Shown here: one piece after another, positions 11,947-23,944 of the stretch
How positions within the stretch are numbered: position 1 is the stretch's first letter
Layout of the letters: each line of letters begins with the position of its first letter
Source of the DNA: Labia minor
Taxonomy: Eukaryota > Arthropoda > Insecta > Dermaptera > Spongiphoridae
Assembly: GCA_963082975.1 (NCBI GenBank)
Contig: OY720345.1
Span: forward strand, 7,714,491-7,778,490
Direction of reading: 5' to 3'
DNA length: 64,000 bases
The notes under the pieces: generated by a model
Database searches by the model: none
What the model was told of the DNA's origin: nothing
Seen by the model: only the letters and a program-made list of their open reading frames with translations
Translations under genes and position numbers: made by a program

Positions 11947-14288
11947 ATTTTTTAGTTTCGCTTTAAAAACAACAAATGGAAAACTTAGAGGCTCCTAAGG
12001 TTTATTATTTACTTATATGATGTCTTTTGGTTGTATGTATTTTTATTTTAAAATTATGTTAAATTATCAAATTTAGAATTTGTTTGTTTTTTTTAATTTG
12101 AAAATAATCTTTTCTAATTAAATTCTAAAGTTCAGAGTTCTTGGGTTTTGAAAATTCGCCTCAGGCACAAATTCTATAATGAACATGATTAGTGTTTCAA
12201 AACCATTGGTCTGCAAATAGATCCCATTTGGGAATTCAAACTCATATAAAATATAAATATTTAATTATCTATGCTACAACTAACAATAACTATTAACTTT
12301 TTTAAATATTCTATTCTACTTCTATGTTTGTTTAAACAAAAATCATCAGTGAATCAATATTTTTTTTTAAATTAATTTTTGTACATCTCTAAGAAATGTT
12401 TTAAAAATAAAAAATAATAGAACATAATAAATTTTCAAATGTTTTTTTTAAAAAAAAACAGCTCTAAAAATTTTATTTCAAATTTATATTAAATTTGATA
12501 ATATTTGATTTAATTAATTTATATTAGAATTAGAAAAAAAACAACGATGTTCAAGTTTCATTAAAAACTCATTTTTCTTTGAACACCATCTACATTTATT
12601 TGAAAATTGGATGTGGCCTCACATTTGAATATACGGGAGCTTAATCGTGTTTATCTTCATCTGTATTATTCCTAAAGGAAGAGAAGATAACAAACTGAAA
12701 CCGGATAACGGCTTGTAATTTCTTTTTTGGAGTGTTTCTTGATCAACTACATGTATTATTGAATTTTAAGTTTCGACAATATACATTCTCTTTAATAAAT
12801 GTGTAATCGAAGAAAACATGTATTGCAGAATATCATGCAGATCAAATTAAACATTTGATTAACATAGGAATGTCTTACGTCTCTGATCAAAGATTCATAT
12901 ATTATGTAGCTAAACTAAATGCGCCCAACGTTTTTCGTTGAATATGAAGCAATTCATTCATAAATTTTGTCAGGGTTACAGAAAAATTATTTTATTCTTT
13001 TTAGGCCATGAGAAAAACGTTATTTTACAAAAATTTTTTAAATTTATATTATTAATATTATAATTAAATATACAACTTGTAAAGTATTATAATTACACTC
13101 ATATTGGTGAATTTAATAGCAAGTTGATTTTCAAAATTTTCTATTTTATTTGCATATGATTGATTACATGTGTTAAAATTTAAACAAATTCATATATTTT
13201 AATTTTTAAATTTATATACAATTTAATATTATTTTTTATTAATATTATATCAAAAAAGAGAATTTATTAAAAATTAAAAACAAAAAAGAAATCTATGTTC
13301 AGCCAATTTCGAGTCTTTAACATCTTTATTTTCCGGACAGACAGACAGATATGAAAAATACTAAAATCACTTTTGGATTCTAGAGGTTATGAAACGCGAA
13401 GATATGCAAAAAATTTTAAATTCTGAGCAATGTGCAGACACACACAAAAACCTTTTTTTTATATATATAGATAGAAGAAGATATAAGATATATGTATATT
13501 TTATATACAATACATAGAAAAAAATAAAAAAAAAATAATTTGAGAGGAAAATAAATGGTACAAAATTATTTTATAAAAAATTTTATTAATTTTAAAAATA
13601 ATAATAAATTCTATCTATATCCTAATTAATCATATTAATTAACATACAATATTTTATAATAAAATTATTAAAAATAATGAAATATAAATTCTTAAATTGA
13701 ATGAATATAATTTGTAAGTACTTTTCTTGCCTTTTATGATTTTTTTTTTTTTTTTTTGCAATTGTATTTGCAATTATGGCATTGAACTTAGTAAATTGAA
13801 ATAACAACAATAGCTCCAAATTAAGCAGCACTGTGTGCTTTAGAAATGAAAGCAGGCAATATGAGCTTTTGAGCTAACTAACCAACTCAATGCCATCAGC
13901 TATTTTCTCTCACTCTCTTTTGATACAAAAAAAAATCTTCCCCAATGTGTATAGCTCTTCCCAATAACATTAATTTCTTTTATATTCTACCTGTTGAACC
14001 ATTGAAGCATTTATTATATATATAATAGAAAAAACATTTAGTTTTTTTAAGAAGTATATAGATTTTTCTCTTTTTTCCCCCTAAAATACAATACTTTTGC
14101 GTGATAAAAACCTGATGTAGGATGAATAGAAAAAAAAATACTTTAATTTCTTTCATTTCTATTGATATTGGTTTTGATAAAAAAAGAAAGAAAAACTTTT
14201 AATTTGTTTATCAATTTTTTTTTTGTAATACTCTCCCTTTAAGAGCAAATAATTGTTAATTAAATCGCTTTGTAATATTTATACAATG

Positions 14289-14319
<31 letters not shown>

Positions 14320-14591
14320 TACTTTTTGCATCATTTTTATAAATGGAATATTACTTTTGGGTTTTGCAACTTGAATGAACCATTTTATTCATTCTCATCA
14401 ATTCATTCATCATTTGAGCTAAATTAAAATGATTTTAAATCTCTAATAGTAGTTGTAAATATCGCAATTGTAATGAAAATATTTTTGGATTTGAAATGAA
14501 AATTAAGTTGTTTTAAGATCGAACTAAAAATCAAATGACAATTATTATTAATCTTACATTGCCACCAAACTTAACCGAGGAAAAGATTAAA
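11947..14591. other. AT-rich intergenic DNA
   Basis: Homopolymer-rich. Short tracts such as GGACAGACAGACAG (about 13,336) recall the microsatellite tails of the dispersed repeats. The segments 12,590-12,990 and 13,830-13,950 are less AT-rich but I recognise no protein or RNA in them. A long T-run lies at about 14,298-14,321. Confidence 0.5.
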
Positions 14592-15215
14592 TAAGTTGAC
14601 CTGTCGCCAGGTCCGAACCGACCGACGGTTTGAAGTAAATTAATTTCCAGCTACAGAAACAATTTCAAATAATTTTAATATATCTATTAATGTAATAAAA
14701 AACAGATAGGCATATAACATAAATATTTATTTTATTTATTTAATTTTATTTTATTTATAATATATATGTAAGACCATGCTGTGACGTCATGAATGGCTGG
14801 ATGACGTCATATAATTTTAAATCAAGAACAAACTAATAAATATGATTTTCCCGAGGATAAAACCAATACAAAGTGTATGATTCATGGTGATATATAAAAA
14901 AATCTCCTCATGTGAAATTTGGTGTGAAAATAACCCTTCCCTTCCTATCGTCGATCGCTAATACTACAACTTCCGGTTTCCGGATTTGCACCAAAAGTTA
15001 AGTAAATATACCAAATTTCATCAAAATCGGTTGAGCCGTTCAGGCTGTACACATCTATACGGACGGACAGACGGACAGACGGACAGACAGACATCATGCT
15101 AAAAATACTTTTTGCTGTTAAGAAAATGCATGATTCGTGGAGATATGTAAAAATCTCCACATGTGAAATTTGGTGTGAAAACAATACCTCCCTTACTATC
15201 GTCGGTCGGTAAAAA
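14592..15215 (+). repeat. Dispersed bipartite repeat, copy D
   Basis: Same orientation and block order as 5881-6535, with two intact TGACGTCA palindromes (about 14,781 and 14,802). A short deletion removes the sequence between CACCAAAAGTT and AAGTAAATATACC, and (GACG)n is present near 15,059-15,085. Confidence 0.9.
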
Positions 15216-15443
15216 GATTATAAGATAATATTAATAAAGGATTCAAATGTTGTGAAAAATTTTATTTTGAATTCAGTCCTGATAGAACCAATATTACATA
15301 ATTACGCTCATTTTGGAACGGTTTTCAAAGTAATCACTCTCAAAAATATTTCCCCTTGAAATATGAAATATAATAGCAGAGAACAGATGTCAATTATCAG
15401 GATATAAATTAAATTTATCTTATTTTTATATATGCTGTATATA

Positions 15444-15977
15444 TGTGGGAATGGAGCTTTTTGGCTCATCAAGACCACCAAGACAACTCGAACGACCGAT
15501 CGACCGAGACAGCCAAAGCGTGGCTTCAGACTCGGCCAGCCACAATCATGAAATCATCGCAGAGCGTGTTTCATCTAAACGCCGCTCCACGCCACCAGCG
15601 CCTCACTCGCTGCCGCCGTCGTTGCCGCATTCCCCCACGTCACGCTAAGCGTGCCAATTCAACGACCAAATAGCAACCGAATTCCAGTCGTTTGGACTTC
15701 TTTATAAAAAGGATCCCGACACGATTCTATTCAGTTTATGAGTTTAGCGTTTTACCAGTGTTCATCGCCACATCGTCAGTATATCCACGTCATCAGCATA
15801 TCGCATCGTATCATTATATTCAAGAACCGAAGAAGTTATATTTTCCTTTATTTATCTATATACTGTTTTTTTTTTATCTTGTACATTTTCTTTAAATTAA
15901 AACGATATTTTTGCAACCATTTCTAAACAGAAACAGATATTTTATTGCTAAAACAATCCCTAGACAACAAAATTCCC

Positions 15978-15981
<4 letters not shown>
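15444..15981 (+). mobile_element. Solo LTR candidate of an LTR retrotransposon
   Basis: A 538-bp block that is clearly more GC-rich than its flanks. It begins TGTGGGAA and ends TTCCCTACA, a TG...CA pair with complementary short termini. It is flanked by TATA on both sides, although the flanks are (TA)n so the duplication is weak evidence. Inside are TATAAAAA (15,703-15,710) and TCAGTTT (A of CAG at 15,733) at the 30-bp spacing expected for a TATA-box and initiator. No gag/pol sequence adjoins it. An alternative is an isolated gene promoter, but no coding exon follows. Confidence 0.6.
15703..15736 (+). promoter_or_regulatory. TATA box plus initiator inside the LTR candidate
   Basis: TATAAAAA at 15,703 and TTCAGTTT around 15,730-15,737. 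The initiator A at 15,733 lies 30 bp downstream of the first T of the TATA box, typical arthropod core-promoter geometry and common in LTRs. Confidence 0.6.
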
Positions 15982-16019
<38 letters not shown>

Positions 16020-16221
16020 TTAATGTATTATTTGAAATAAACCTATATTTCTATGAAAATTGAATTTTTGGGGTCAATCTACAATTATACCCTTTGTTGT
16101 TTGGCCCATGTTAGTCCTCGTTGATTATACTATACAAAATTAAGGATATTGATTATAATGCTTAGTATTATTAAATTAGGCTTTAAATTAAATAAATTTA
16201 TACATTTTGTATATTATTATA
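15982..16221. other. (TA)n tract and AT-rich spacer
   Basis: An (AT)n run extends to about 16,014. The rest shows no recognisable feature. Confidence 0.6.
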
Positions 16222-16405
16222 TAGGACGCCACGGAGTCCATGTTTAAGTTCTGGGCCTGACAAGGGAATTTCTTTAGCTTTGGGGATCCAGCCTCCTGGA
16301 TCAAAATTGAGAAGTTACTTGAAATAGATAATAGCCGCTCCGATTATGTAAAATCAAGATTAAGGTTGAGCGGAACCGCTCTACGGATCATAGAACACTT
16401 TTACC
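16222..16405 (+). repeat. tRNA-like SINE fragment, diverged
   Basis: Blocks CATGTTTAAGTTCTGGGCCT, GACAAGGGAATTTC, GGATCCAGCCTCCTGG, ATAGCCGCTCCGAT, GGTTGAGCGGAACCGCTCTA and GATCATAGAACAC occur in the same order, inverted and better preserved, at 17,540-17,765. This is a decayed copy of the same short interspersed family. Confidence 0.65.
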
Positions 16406-17539
16406 CCATTTATAGACTCTATTCTTTTGTAGAATGTACAAAAGTCAAAGGTAGATTGTTATAAAAAATAGTTCAGTGATCAAAAGTGGTCTTTTGACCT
16501 TAAGAACAAATATTAAACTTTACCAACAACACAAAAATTGAAATTAATATTTAATATTATAAAAATTATATAATATTGATTAAATGGGTAAACTTGCTTA
16601 AATATGAATTTGAATTAAAAGGATCAATCAATTATTTATGAAAATAATAAAAATAAATTTATATTTGTGTGATTTTACATTAATTAAATTATTTCATATA
16701 ATCCTAAATGGTTTCGAAATTATTTATTAATTGGGTCAACGTTGTGTTCCCATTTATTTTTTAAACCATCTTTTTAAGTTCTAGAAGAGATGAAGGGGTG
16801 GGGAAATGTGAATCCCATTAGAGGTAATGATTATTTAAAAAGAAATATAACTTGTTGCTTGATTGACATTTTAAATTATTTTTTAAATAGATAATTAACT
16901 ATCATTAGAAAATAATGAGTATATCTCAAATAATATATCATTAAGTACCATATAACATCCCCAATCACTTTTTTTTTTTTTGCTCTCTAAAAATCGATAA
17001 CAGATAATTTTTCGCAAACGAGCTTGCTAGTCTCCGGAAATTGGGATGTGACGTCAACTTCGTGGCGCAATTTCCGGAGTAGCAATCAACAATCCAAATA
17101 ACAATCGGTATTAAGGAGCCAGCCCCCAAAATAAAAAAGTATTGTAGTATCAGAAGGATTAGAAGGGATTTTGTTGTCTTTATCTTTATTAACTTGGTAA
17201 CAAGAATTTATATAGACTGGATCAAGAATATTACTCATTCGGGAAGCAAATATTTTAATGGACTGAAATGAAATCCTCTTCTTGATCATTCACTACTTAA
17301 TTAACATTCAATTAATTGATTCATTTAATCATCCTTTCTTTTATTAAAATCTAATTAAAAGTTCTACTCGACTTATCAACTTATCTCATAGACTTTTATA
17401 AATTTGATCGTAAATGATTCCATTTGGAATTCTATTTACAACGACAAGTTTTTAAGTTTTTCTAATAAAAAAAAAAAACCTCTGACTTTGTAGGTTCTAC
17501 GCAAGGACAACGCCTATCAATCAAGTCGGTTATATCAAT
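16406..17539. other. AT-rich intergenic DNA
   Basis: Around 17,019-17,080 a short hairpin-like pair (CTCCGGAAATTG and CAATTTCCGGAG) surrounds GGGATGTGACGTCAACTTCG, containing another TGACGTCA. No gene recognised. Confidence 0.5.
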
Positions 17540-17765
17540 GAGGTGTCCTATGATCAGTAGAACGGGTCCTCTCAACCTTTACTTTGATTTTCTTGATCGG
17601 AGGCGCTATCAAGTAGCTTGTCCCCAATGTTGTTCCCGGAGGCTGGGTTGATTCCGTCCCATAGACCCCAGCTAGGGAAATTCCTTTGCCAGACCCGGGA
17701 CTTAAATCCGGGACCATTGGAATGTGAGGCAGGTTCGCTACCCACACACCCAATGGCGCCCTTTA
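17540..17765 (-). repeat. tRNA-derived SINE-like element
   Basis: On the minus strand it starts GGGCGCCATTGGGTGTGTGG, continues GTAGCGAACCTGCC (A-box-like), then CCCGGATTTAAGTCCCGGG, a stem-loop with a B-box-like GGATTTAAGTCC. Next come CCTAGCTGGGGTCTATGGGA, CGGAATCAACCCAGCC, CGCCTCCGATCAAG and GATCATAGGACACC. A tRNA-like head followed by a conserved body repeated at 16,222-16,405 and 21,005-21,066 fits a tRNA-derived SINE. The element end could not be fixed. Confidence 0.55.
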
Positions 17766-17934
17766 AGTTTTTCTAATGAAAATATAAATATAATCAGTCT
17801 TATATATTTAATTATGAATGAGTAGGAAAGGTTGGATAATAAGGAATAATATAAAAGTTTATAATTAATTAATAACAGAGATGTGAATGTAATTAGAAAA
17901 CTAGATAAGTAAATTTATAATTTTATCATACTTA

Positions 17935-18347
17935 CGAAGGTGGGGTGAAAAGTTTCCGGCCTGACCAAGAAAAACGAAGTTTTTAAATTTTTTTTTGCTT
18001 TATTTTTCAACAAAATCTCAATCAACACTGATACATTTCTCATAACGGTGTTCTAATTAATTTAATTAATTCAAGTCTCATTAACAGTTATGAATCGACG
18101 CAAAAATTCGTTTGGATTACGCCTACAGCCCCAAATTGTCGATAAAAATGGTTTTTCGAAACAGTTTTTGGTGTAACGTTAGCAACACAGCTTTTCCATG
18201 TTCAAATGGTTATGCAAAATATTTTGGAACACGTTCAGCTGACATCGTACAGGTCTCAGCTTTCTTGAATGTTGAAAAATAAAGCAAAAAAAAATTTTAA
18301 AACATCGTTTTTCTTGGTCAGGCCGGATACTTTTCACCCCACCTTCG
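17935..18347 (-). mobile_element. MITE with long TIRs and TA target duplication, copy 2
   Basis: A 413-bp inverse copy of 9599-10,045. It begins CGAAGGTGGGGTGAAAAGTT, ends ACTTTTCACCCCACCTTCG and is flanked by TA on both sides. Both ends share the same A-for-G change in the outermost bases (CGAAGG), so this copy differs consistently from copy 1 at its termini. Confidence 0.9.
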
Positions 18348-18398
18348 TATATGATTTTAATGAAAATAAATAATAATAAAATAAAATAATAACATAAA

Positions 18399-19020
18399 TA
18401 AGTTGACCGACCGACGGTTTGAAGTAAATTAATTTCCAGCTACAGAAACAATTTCAAATAATTTTAATATATCTATTAATGTAATAAAAAACATAAATAT
18501 TTATTTTATTTATTTAATTTTATTTTATTTATAATATATATGCAAGACCAGTCTGTGACGTCATGAATGGCTGGATTACGTCATATAATTTTAAATCAAG
18601 AAAAAACTAATAAATATGATTTTCCCGAGGATAAAACCAATACAAAGTGCATGATTCGTGGTGATATATAAAAAAAATCTCCTTATGTGAAATTTGGTGT
18701 GAAAATAACCCTTCCCTTCCTATCGTCGATCGCTGATACTACCATTTCCGGTTTCCGGATTTGCACCAAAAGTTGATCAATTCATCCCACTGATGCATTA
18801 AGTAAATATACCAAATTTCATCAAAATCGGTTGAGCCGTTCAGGCTGTACACATCTATACGGACGGACAGACGGACAGACGGACGGACGGACAGACATCA
18901 TGCTAAAAATACTTTTTTTCTGTTAAGAAAATGCATGATTCGTGGAGATATGTAAAAATCTCCACATGTGAAATTTGGTGTGAAAACAATACCTCCCTTA
19001 CTATCGTCGGTCGGTAAAAA
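18399..19020 (+). repeat. Dispersed bipartite repeat, copy E
   Basis: Same orientation as 5881-6535. The 5' GGCCAGGTCCGAACC block is deleted (TAAGTTGACCGACCGACGG) and one palindrome is mutated to TTACGTCA. (GACG)n near 18,862-18,895 is followed by ACAGACATCATGC. Confidence 0.9.
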
Positions 19021-19983
19021 TTTCTTATATTCTGAAAAATTTTAGATTTTAATTTTCATAAATTTACTAAGACAAAAAGAATAGTATAGAACAGGGACGT
19101 CCAACCTTTTTCAATGTCTGTCTCCCAAAATTATAAAGAATCATTTTGAAGAAACTGGCGTGCCACAAAATTGTCATGATTTTTTTTCTCCATGTATATA
19201 TATAATTGAATATTTTTGTATAACTTGTAACTATTCTGTATAAAAGTGTTATAATTTTAAATATTAAACATAATACCAAAAATATAAATTGATTATAAAA
19301 AATTTGGAATTTATTTGTGATAAAAATATCCTATCCTATAAATTGTCTATTATTTTTTTTTTTTATTTTTATTGTATGGAAATTCTTTAATTGATTTTAG
19401 TTGGTAGTTTTTAGTTGTAAATCAAGACTAAAAAGCAAAATTGATAACTAATACCTTAAAAGACTTACATTTTCTTGTTTTGACAATGCTATGTTAAATT
19501 CTAGAAAAAGATTGCGATTCTGGCACTATTTTCCAACCGTCTTATGGGAAAAGTAAAGCTTTGTTAAGCAAGATATAAATTTAAAAAAAAATTAATTTTT
19601 CTTTTTTGTTTAATAAATATATTAAAATAAAAGCATATAAGAATATTCTGGTAATATTTCATCGCCCCAATCAAATTTGAGTTTATAACTTCACAATTTC
19701 GTGGGAGTTCCCGATCCAATTTATATCTTAATCCCGCCCCTACCGAGCATCGGTTGTCGGGAGAAGGGGGTAGGGGACTTTCTCCTGGCCGTCACCAAGG
19801 CCTGTATATATATATTAAATTAATAATAAAAATATTCATATAATTAATAATATTTTTTAAATCAACATTGAACCATTTTAATGTTTTGATTTTGATATTT
19901 TTTTTATTGACACCTATAATTAATAATATTATTAATAAGAAAGACATACATGTATATATATATATATATCTACATACACATAG

Positions 19984-20018
<35 letters not shown>

Positions 20019-20470
20019 TTAAGAAGAGAATATCTTAATGCATGGAATTATGAGCTGAGCGGAGGTCTATATATATAATATGGGTAAACGTCTCTCTTTC
20101 TATCTCCTAGTTGGATCGATTCCATCTTCTCCCTTCAACAACGGATAACTTGAGTGATATCATTAATAATTGGAAACATTTATCAAAATTAAATTATGCG
20201 GATCATCAAGGGCAGAAGATAATGAAATTCGTAGATGCAAACATAGCTATCTATATAAAAGCAAGTCTTGTCATTATTAAATAATCATTTTCTTTATTAT
20301 TCTATCGAAAAAAACAAAACAAAAAATTCAAATTATTATTATTATTATTGACTGGAGAATATTGAGGCAGATATAATATATACATAATAGGAAAAAATGA
20401 TAAAAATCAAAAACAAGCTTTTTGGATGATTTGCAATTATTTTCGTGCTTGGTGCAAATTTGAATAGAGT
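19021..20470. other. AT-rich intergenic DNA
   Basis: At 19,093 CAGGGACGTCCAACCTTTTT looks like one terminus of a hAT-type element; no matching second end was found. A GC-richer patch at 19,730-19,800 and (TA)n tracts near 19,950-20,020 are present. No gene recognised. Confidence 0.5.
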
Positions 20471-20474
20471 AATT

Positions 20475-21360
20475 GTAATGAAATGTATTTTTACATTATG
20501 CTAAGGTTCTACTTAAGAAATAAATTTATTTTAAAAATTTATAAAATTGCAATTATAAAATTCTTTCTGAATTAAAATTTTTTAAATACAAAAAAATTTA
20601 TCTTTTAAGAATTCAAAAATTTAGTATTTATAAGTTAAATAAATATAAAATAATGATATAGGTATGTAGATCCTTGTTATATTATTTTTAACAAAAAAAC
20701 AAAAATTTAAATAAACAAATAAATAATATACTAATTAATAGTAACCTTACTTTTTATTACCTCGTCAAAAATTTTCGATGTCGAGATTTTGATGTTTTTA
20801 TACGTTTTGAAGATTAGTAGACAAGATTACGCAAAAACGGTTTGAGCTAGAATCATGAAATTCTGTACATGGGCATTATTCAAAATTCGTAGTTTTCTAT
20901 CAACTTTTGAGGAATGTAGCTCAGTCGGAAGAGTTTTCATTTTTTTTCCTCTAAAGTGACCGTAAAAATAAAGAGATATGTTTAATAGTTTTTCACATGA
21001 TTAAAAATTGTAGCTTCCCAAACTTGATCATGTAAGTTGGGTGGATTTCGTTCCCATGAACCTCAGCAAGGGAAAAATTCCATAATTAATCATTTTTAAA
21101 TTCTATAAAAAAATTTATAAGTTATAAGAAGATGACAATTATTTTAAAATTTTAAATTTGTCTTTCTTCTATCCCATTTACTAAAGTTTCTTATCAATAT
21201 TTTTATCAAATAAATAAATTTTAAATTTGGTCACCATTATTTAATATTATTCTTTGAAAATAATTATTTCTATTTTTACTATCTCTCCATTAATTTAAAA
21301 ATAATATATTATGTTATTTAATCGAATTCAAATTGCGAGATAGTCGAGTCGAGACACTCC
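20475..21360 (+). repeat. Dispersed repeat family 2, copy 2, with 5' extension
   Basis: The core from 20,761 (CTCGTCAAAAATTTTCGATG) to 21,360 (GTCGAGTCGAGACACTCC) matches family 2 but with an internal replacement that includes a SINE-like fragment at 21,005-21,066. The stretch 20,475-20,760 is shared, inverted, with 26,672-26,945, so the true element may be longer than the core. Confidence 0.75.
21005..21066 (-). repeat. SINE-like fragment inside a family 2 copy
   Basis: Read on the minus strand, TTCCCTTGCTGAGGTTCATG, then GGAACGAAATCCACCCAAC corresponds to CCTAGCTGGGGTCTATGGGA and CGGAATCAACCCAGCC in the SINE at 17,540-17,765. Confidence 0.5.
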
Positions 21361-21939
21361 AGCTAATTTTAACTACAACTACGAGCAATGTGTAGATATT
21401 CTTCAATTTTATTATTGTTTGAAGTAATTTTTAGTTAGAAGTAAAATTTATATATTATTCATATTTAATTTTATAAAATTGAAAAATAAATAAATGAATT
21501 CATTCTAATTCAAATCATAATACAAAGAATTCAATTATATAAAATATTTATATTCTTTTTTCATGTTCCAATGCTATTTTATAAATATTTTATTATTCTC
21601 GAATTAATTATAATTTATAACTCTCATTATTTTACATTTAGATAAAATATTTGATAGTAATTTGTTAGAAATAATTTAATTATTTTATTTTTTTTTTAAA
21701 CTTTTGAGTAACAAAATTTAAGCCAATTTTATACAATTATATAGGCCCTTATATTTATAATTGTGGACTTGGTTAAGATGGCTTACATTACGGTACTTGT
21801 TAAAAATTCAATAGTTATCGGACGATCAAATCCCGTGTGTATATAATATCCGACAAAAGTATTGTTTACACACACCATAAAATCTCTTAAGTTTCACAAG
21901 ATTAAATATAAAATGAATTTTTAAAATAGAATAAATAAT

Positions 21940-22531
21940 CTGGAGTGTCTCCACTCGATTATCTCGCAATTTGAATTGAATTAAATAACATAATATATTA
22001 TATTTAAATTAAATTTAATTAATTATAAATAATAAATTAAAATTAATAAATAATATTTATTAAACCAGGGCATGTTTGGCTCTTTGTTGATGGCAACACG
22101 TCACGTGCTGACGCGTGAGATTTATCGTGTTAAAAAATTAATTCTGGTACTTTCAGCGATTCAATCAAGCTGAAATTCTATATATAGCAGTTTTATAAAA
22201 TTTTTAATCATGTGAAAAACTATCAAACATATATCTTTATTTTTAAGGTCAATTTAGAGGAAAAAAAATCAAAACGCGTTGTTGGTAATAACCCTCTTCC
22301 GGTTCAGCTACATTTCTCAAAAGTTGATAGAAAACTACGAATTTTGAATAATGCCCATGTACCAAATTTTATGATTCTAGATCAAACCGTTTTTGCGTAA
22401 TTTTGTCTACATACATACACACACACACACACACACAGACATTTTTCTCAACCTTAGTGAAAATGATTCAGGAACCTTCAAAACGTATAAAAACATCAAA
22501 ATCTCAACATCGAAAATTTTCTGGCGAGATA
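21940..22531 (-). repeat. Dispersed repeat family 2, copy 3
   Basis: Near full-length inverse copy: begins CTGGAGTGTCTCCACTCG, carries AAACCGTTTTTGCGTAATTT and an (AC)n tract at about 22,414-22,437, and ends ATCTCAACATCGAAAATTTT. It faces copy 2, so the two form a large imperfect inverted repeat. Confidence 0.85.
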
Positions 22532-23191
22532 GTAAAAAATATCTATTTTGTAATCAATTAGGATGGAAATAACAAAATGCAGTAGTAGCAGGGCAATATT
22601 AAATTAAGTAGGATATACATATTTAAGTTCACTAGCACCCTGAAATTATTTGATAGATAGATTTTAAAGTGTAAGAAAATAATGTGAAGCATTTGCAGCT
22701 TATATTTATTATTTTTAGAAATATTATATTATTATATTAAACGATTGAGAATGTGTGATTGAAACTATTTTTTTTTTGGTACAAGAGTGGATAACTAGAC
22801 TGAATAAGTGTTTAGGTGTAAATTTTGTCCTAAGATCAATTTCATTGGCCACAAAACAACTCTTCTATTTTCTTCTTCTTTGTAAATATTATTATACTTC
22901 CCTATTTTTTTCACTTCCAACTTTTATATATATATATATATACCTATATAAATATATATAAGATAAAACTGTATGGATAAGTCTGTGAGTGCCCCCCCAG
23001 GGCCCCCCCTGGGGGGGGGGGTGATTGAATGAAATGAATGCTTGCTTGTCATCGTTGCAACGGAAATCAATAAACTTCAAACCAATACTTTGAAAGAGAT
23101 AAATGTGAAAATCCCCTAAAAAAAAGTCCTATATTAAAGATAAAATTCAATTGCATTTTCTTTTTAGAATGTTCCTGGAAATCCTGTAAAC
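22532..23191. other. AT-rich intergenic DNA
   Basis: Holds the C/G hairpin at 22,992-23,021 and (TA)n near 22,925-22,960. Nothing else recognised. Confidence 0.5.
22992..23021. other. Perfect C/G hairpin
   Basis: CCCCCCCAGGG (22,992-23,002) is followed by four C and then CCCTGGGGGGG (23,007-23,017), giving an 11-bp perfect stem with a 4-base loop, with four extra G after it. This is extreme composition in an AT-rich setting. Confidence 0.95.
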
Positions 23192-23473
23192 CAGCGGTCG
23201 GGGAATCGTGGAAAATTACCCCAAATGGGGTAAAAATGAAACTTTTGCGAGTAAAAAGTATATATTTTTCATTTGCTATTTTATAAACCTGTTAGTATTT
23301 TTACAAATTAAATTTTTAGTTGTTTTCTTTTCAAAATTATCTTGGGGGGCTATAATAGGAAAGATACTAAAAAGAGGCGATTTCGTTGTTTTTTTTTGCT
23401 CTTCACCATGGGGTAATATCAACTTACACAAAAATATTTTGGGGTAATGATTAAAAAAGTTCCCCGACCGCTA
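23192..23473 (+). mobile_element. hAT-type MITE, copy 1
   Basis: Begins CAGCGGTCGGGGAA and ends TTCCCCGACCGCTA, the inverse complement apart from the last base. Flanking octamers CTGTAAAC and CTCTAAAC match at 7 of 8, the 8-bp target duplication of hAT elements. Inside, ACCCCA/TGGGGT repeats (CCCCAAATGGGGTAA, CATGGGGTAATATC, TTTTGGGGTAATGA) recur. An inverse copy is at 47,705-48,004. Confidence 0.85.
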
Positions 23474-23944
23474 CTCTAAACAATAAAAATATTTATTTTT
23501 TTAATTATACCTAAATAATATGTTGCATGATAAACAGAACAACAGATTTTTTTTAATATATTGTTTTAAGAATATTCCAAATTTTAGAATTTGGAATATT
23601 GTGATCTTAAATAAATATTAGATTAAATTATCGTATTAAATTAAATGTTTGGATCCTAGATGGATAGATAGATAGATCTTTATTGAATTTGGATATTCAA
23701 AAAGCCTAGAAATTATTTTTTCTTCATAAGAATTTATGTAAAGCTCATCGTTTGCACAACCGACAGCTCTCTCTCTCTCTATCAATAAAAAAATATAAAT
23801 TATAATAATTCCTTCTATATAATCAATTAAATATTATTTTAATTTAATAATTTATCCTAAAAGTTATGATTAATCATATTATCATAGTAGTTTAATATTT
23901 TATATAATAGAATATGAAGTAAATAATGTTTTTATAAGATAAAA
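23474..23944. other. AT-rich intergenic DNA
   Basis: Contains (GATA)n near 23,662-23,675 and (CT)n near 23,767-23,780. No gene seen. Confidence 0.5.

Noticed and set aside
15443-15673. Short open frames of 67-76 codons in the GC-rich block
   Set aside because: Two overlapping frames with no family resemblance; the block is better explained as an LTR.
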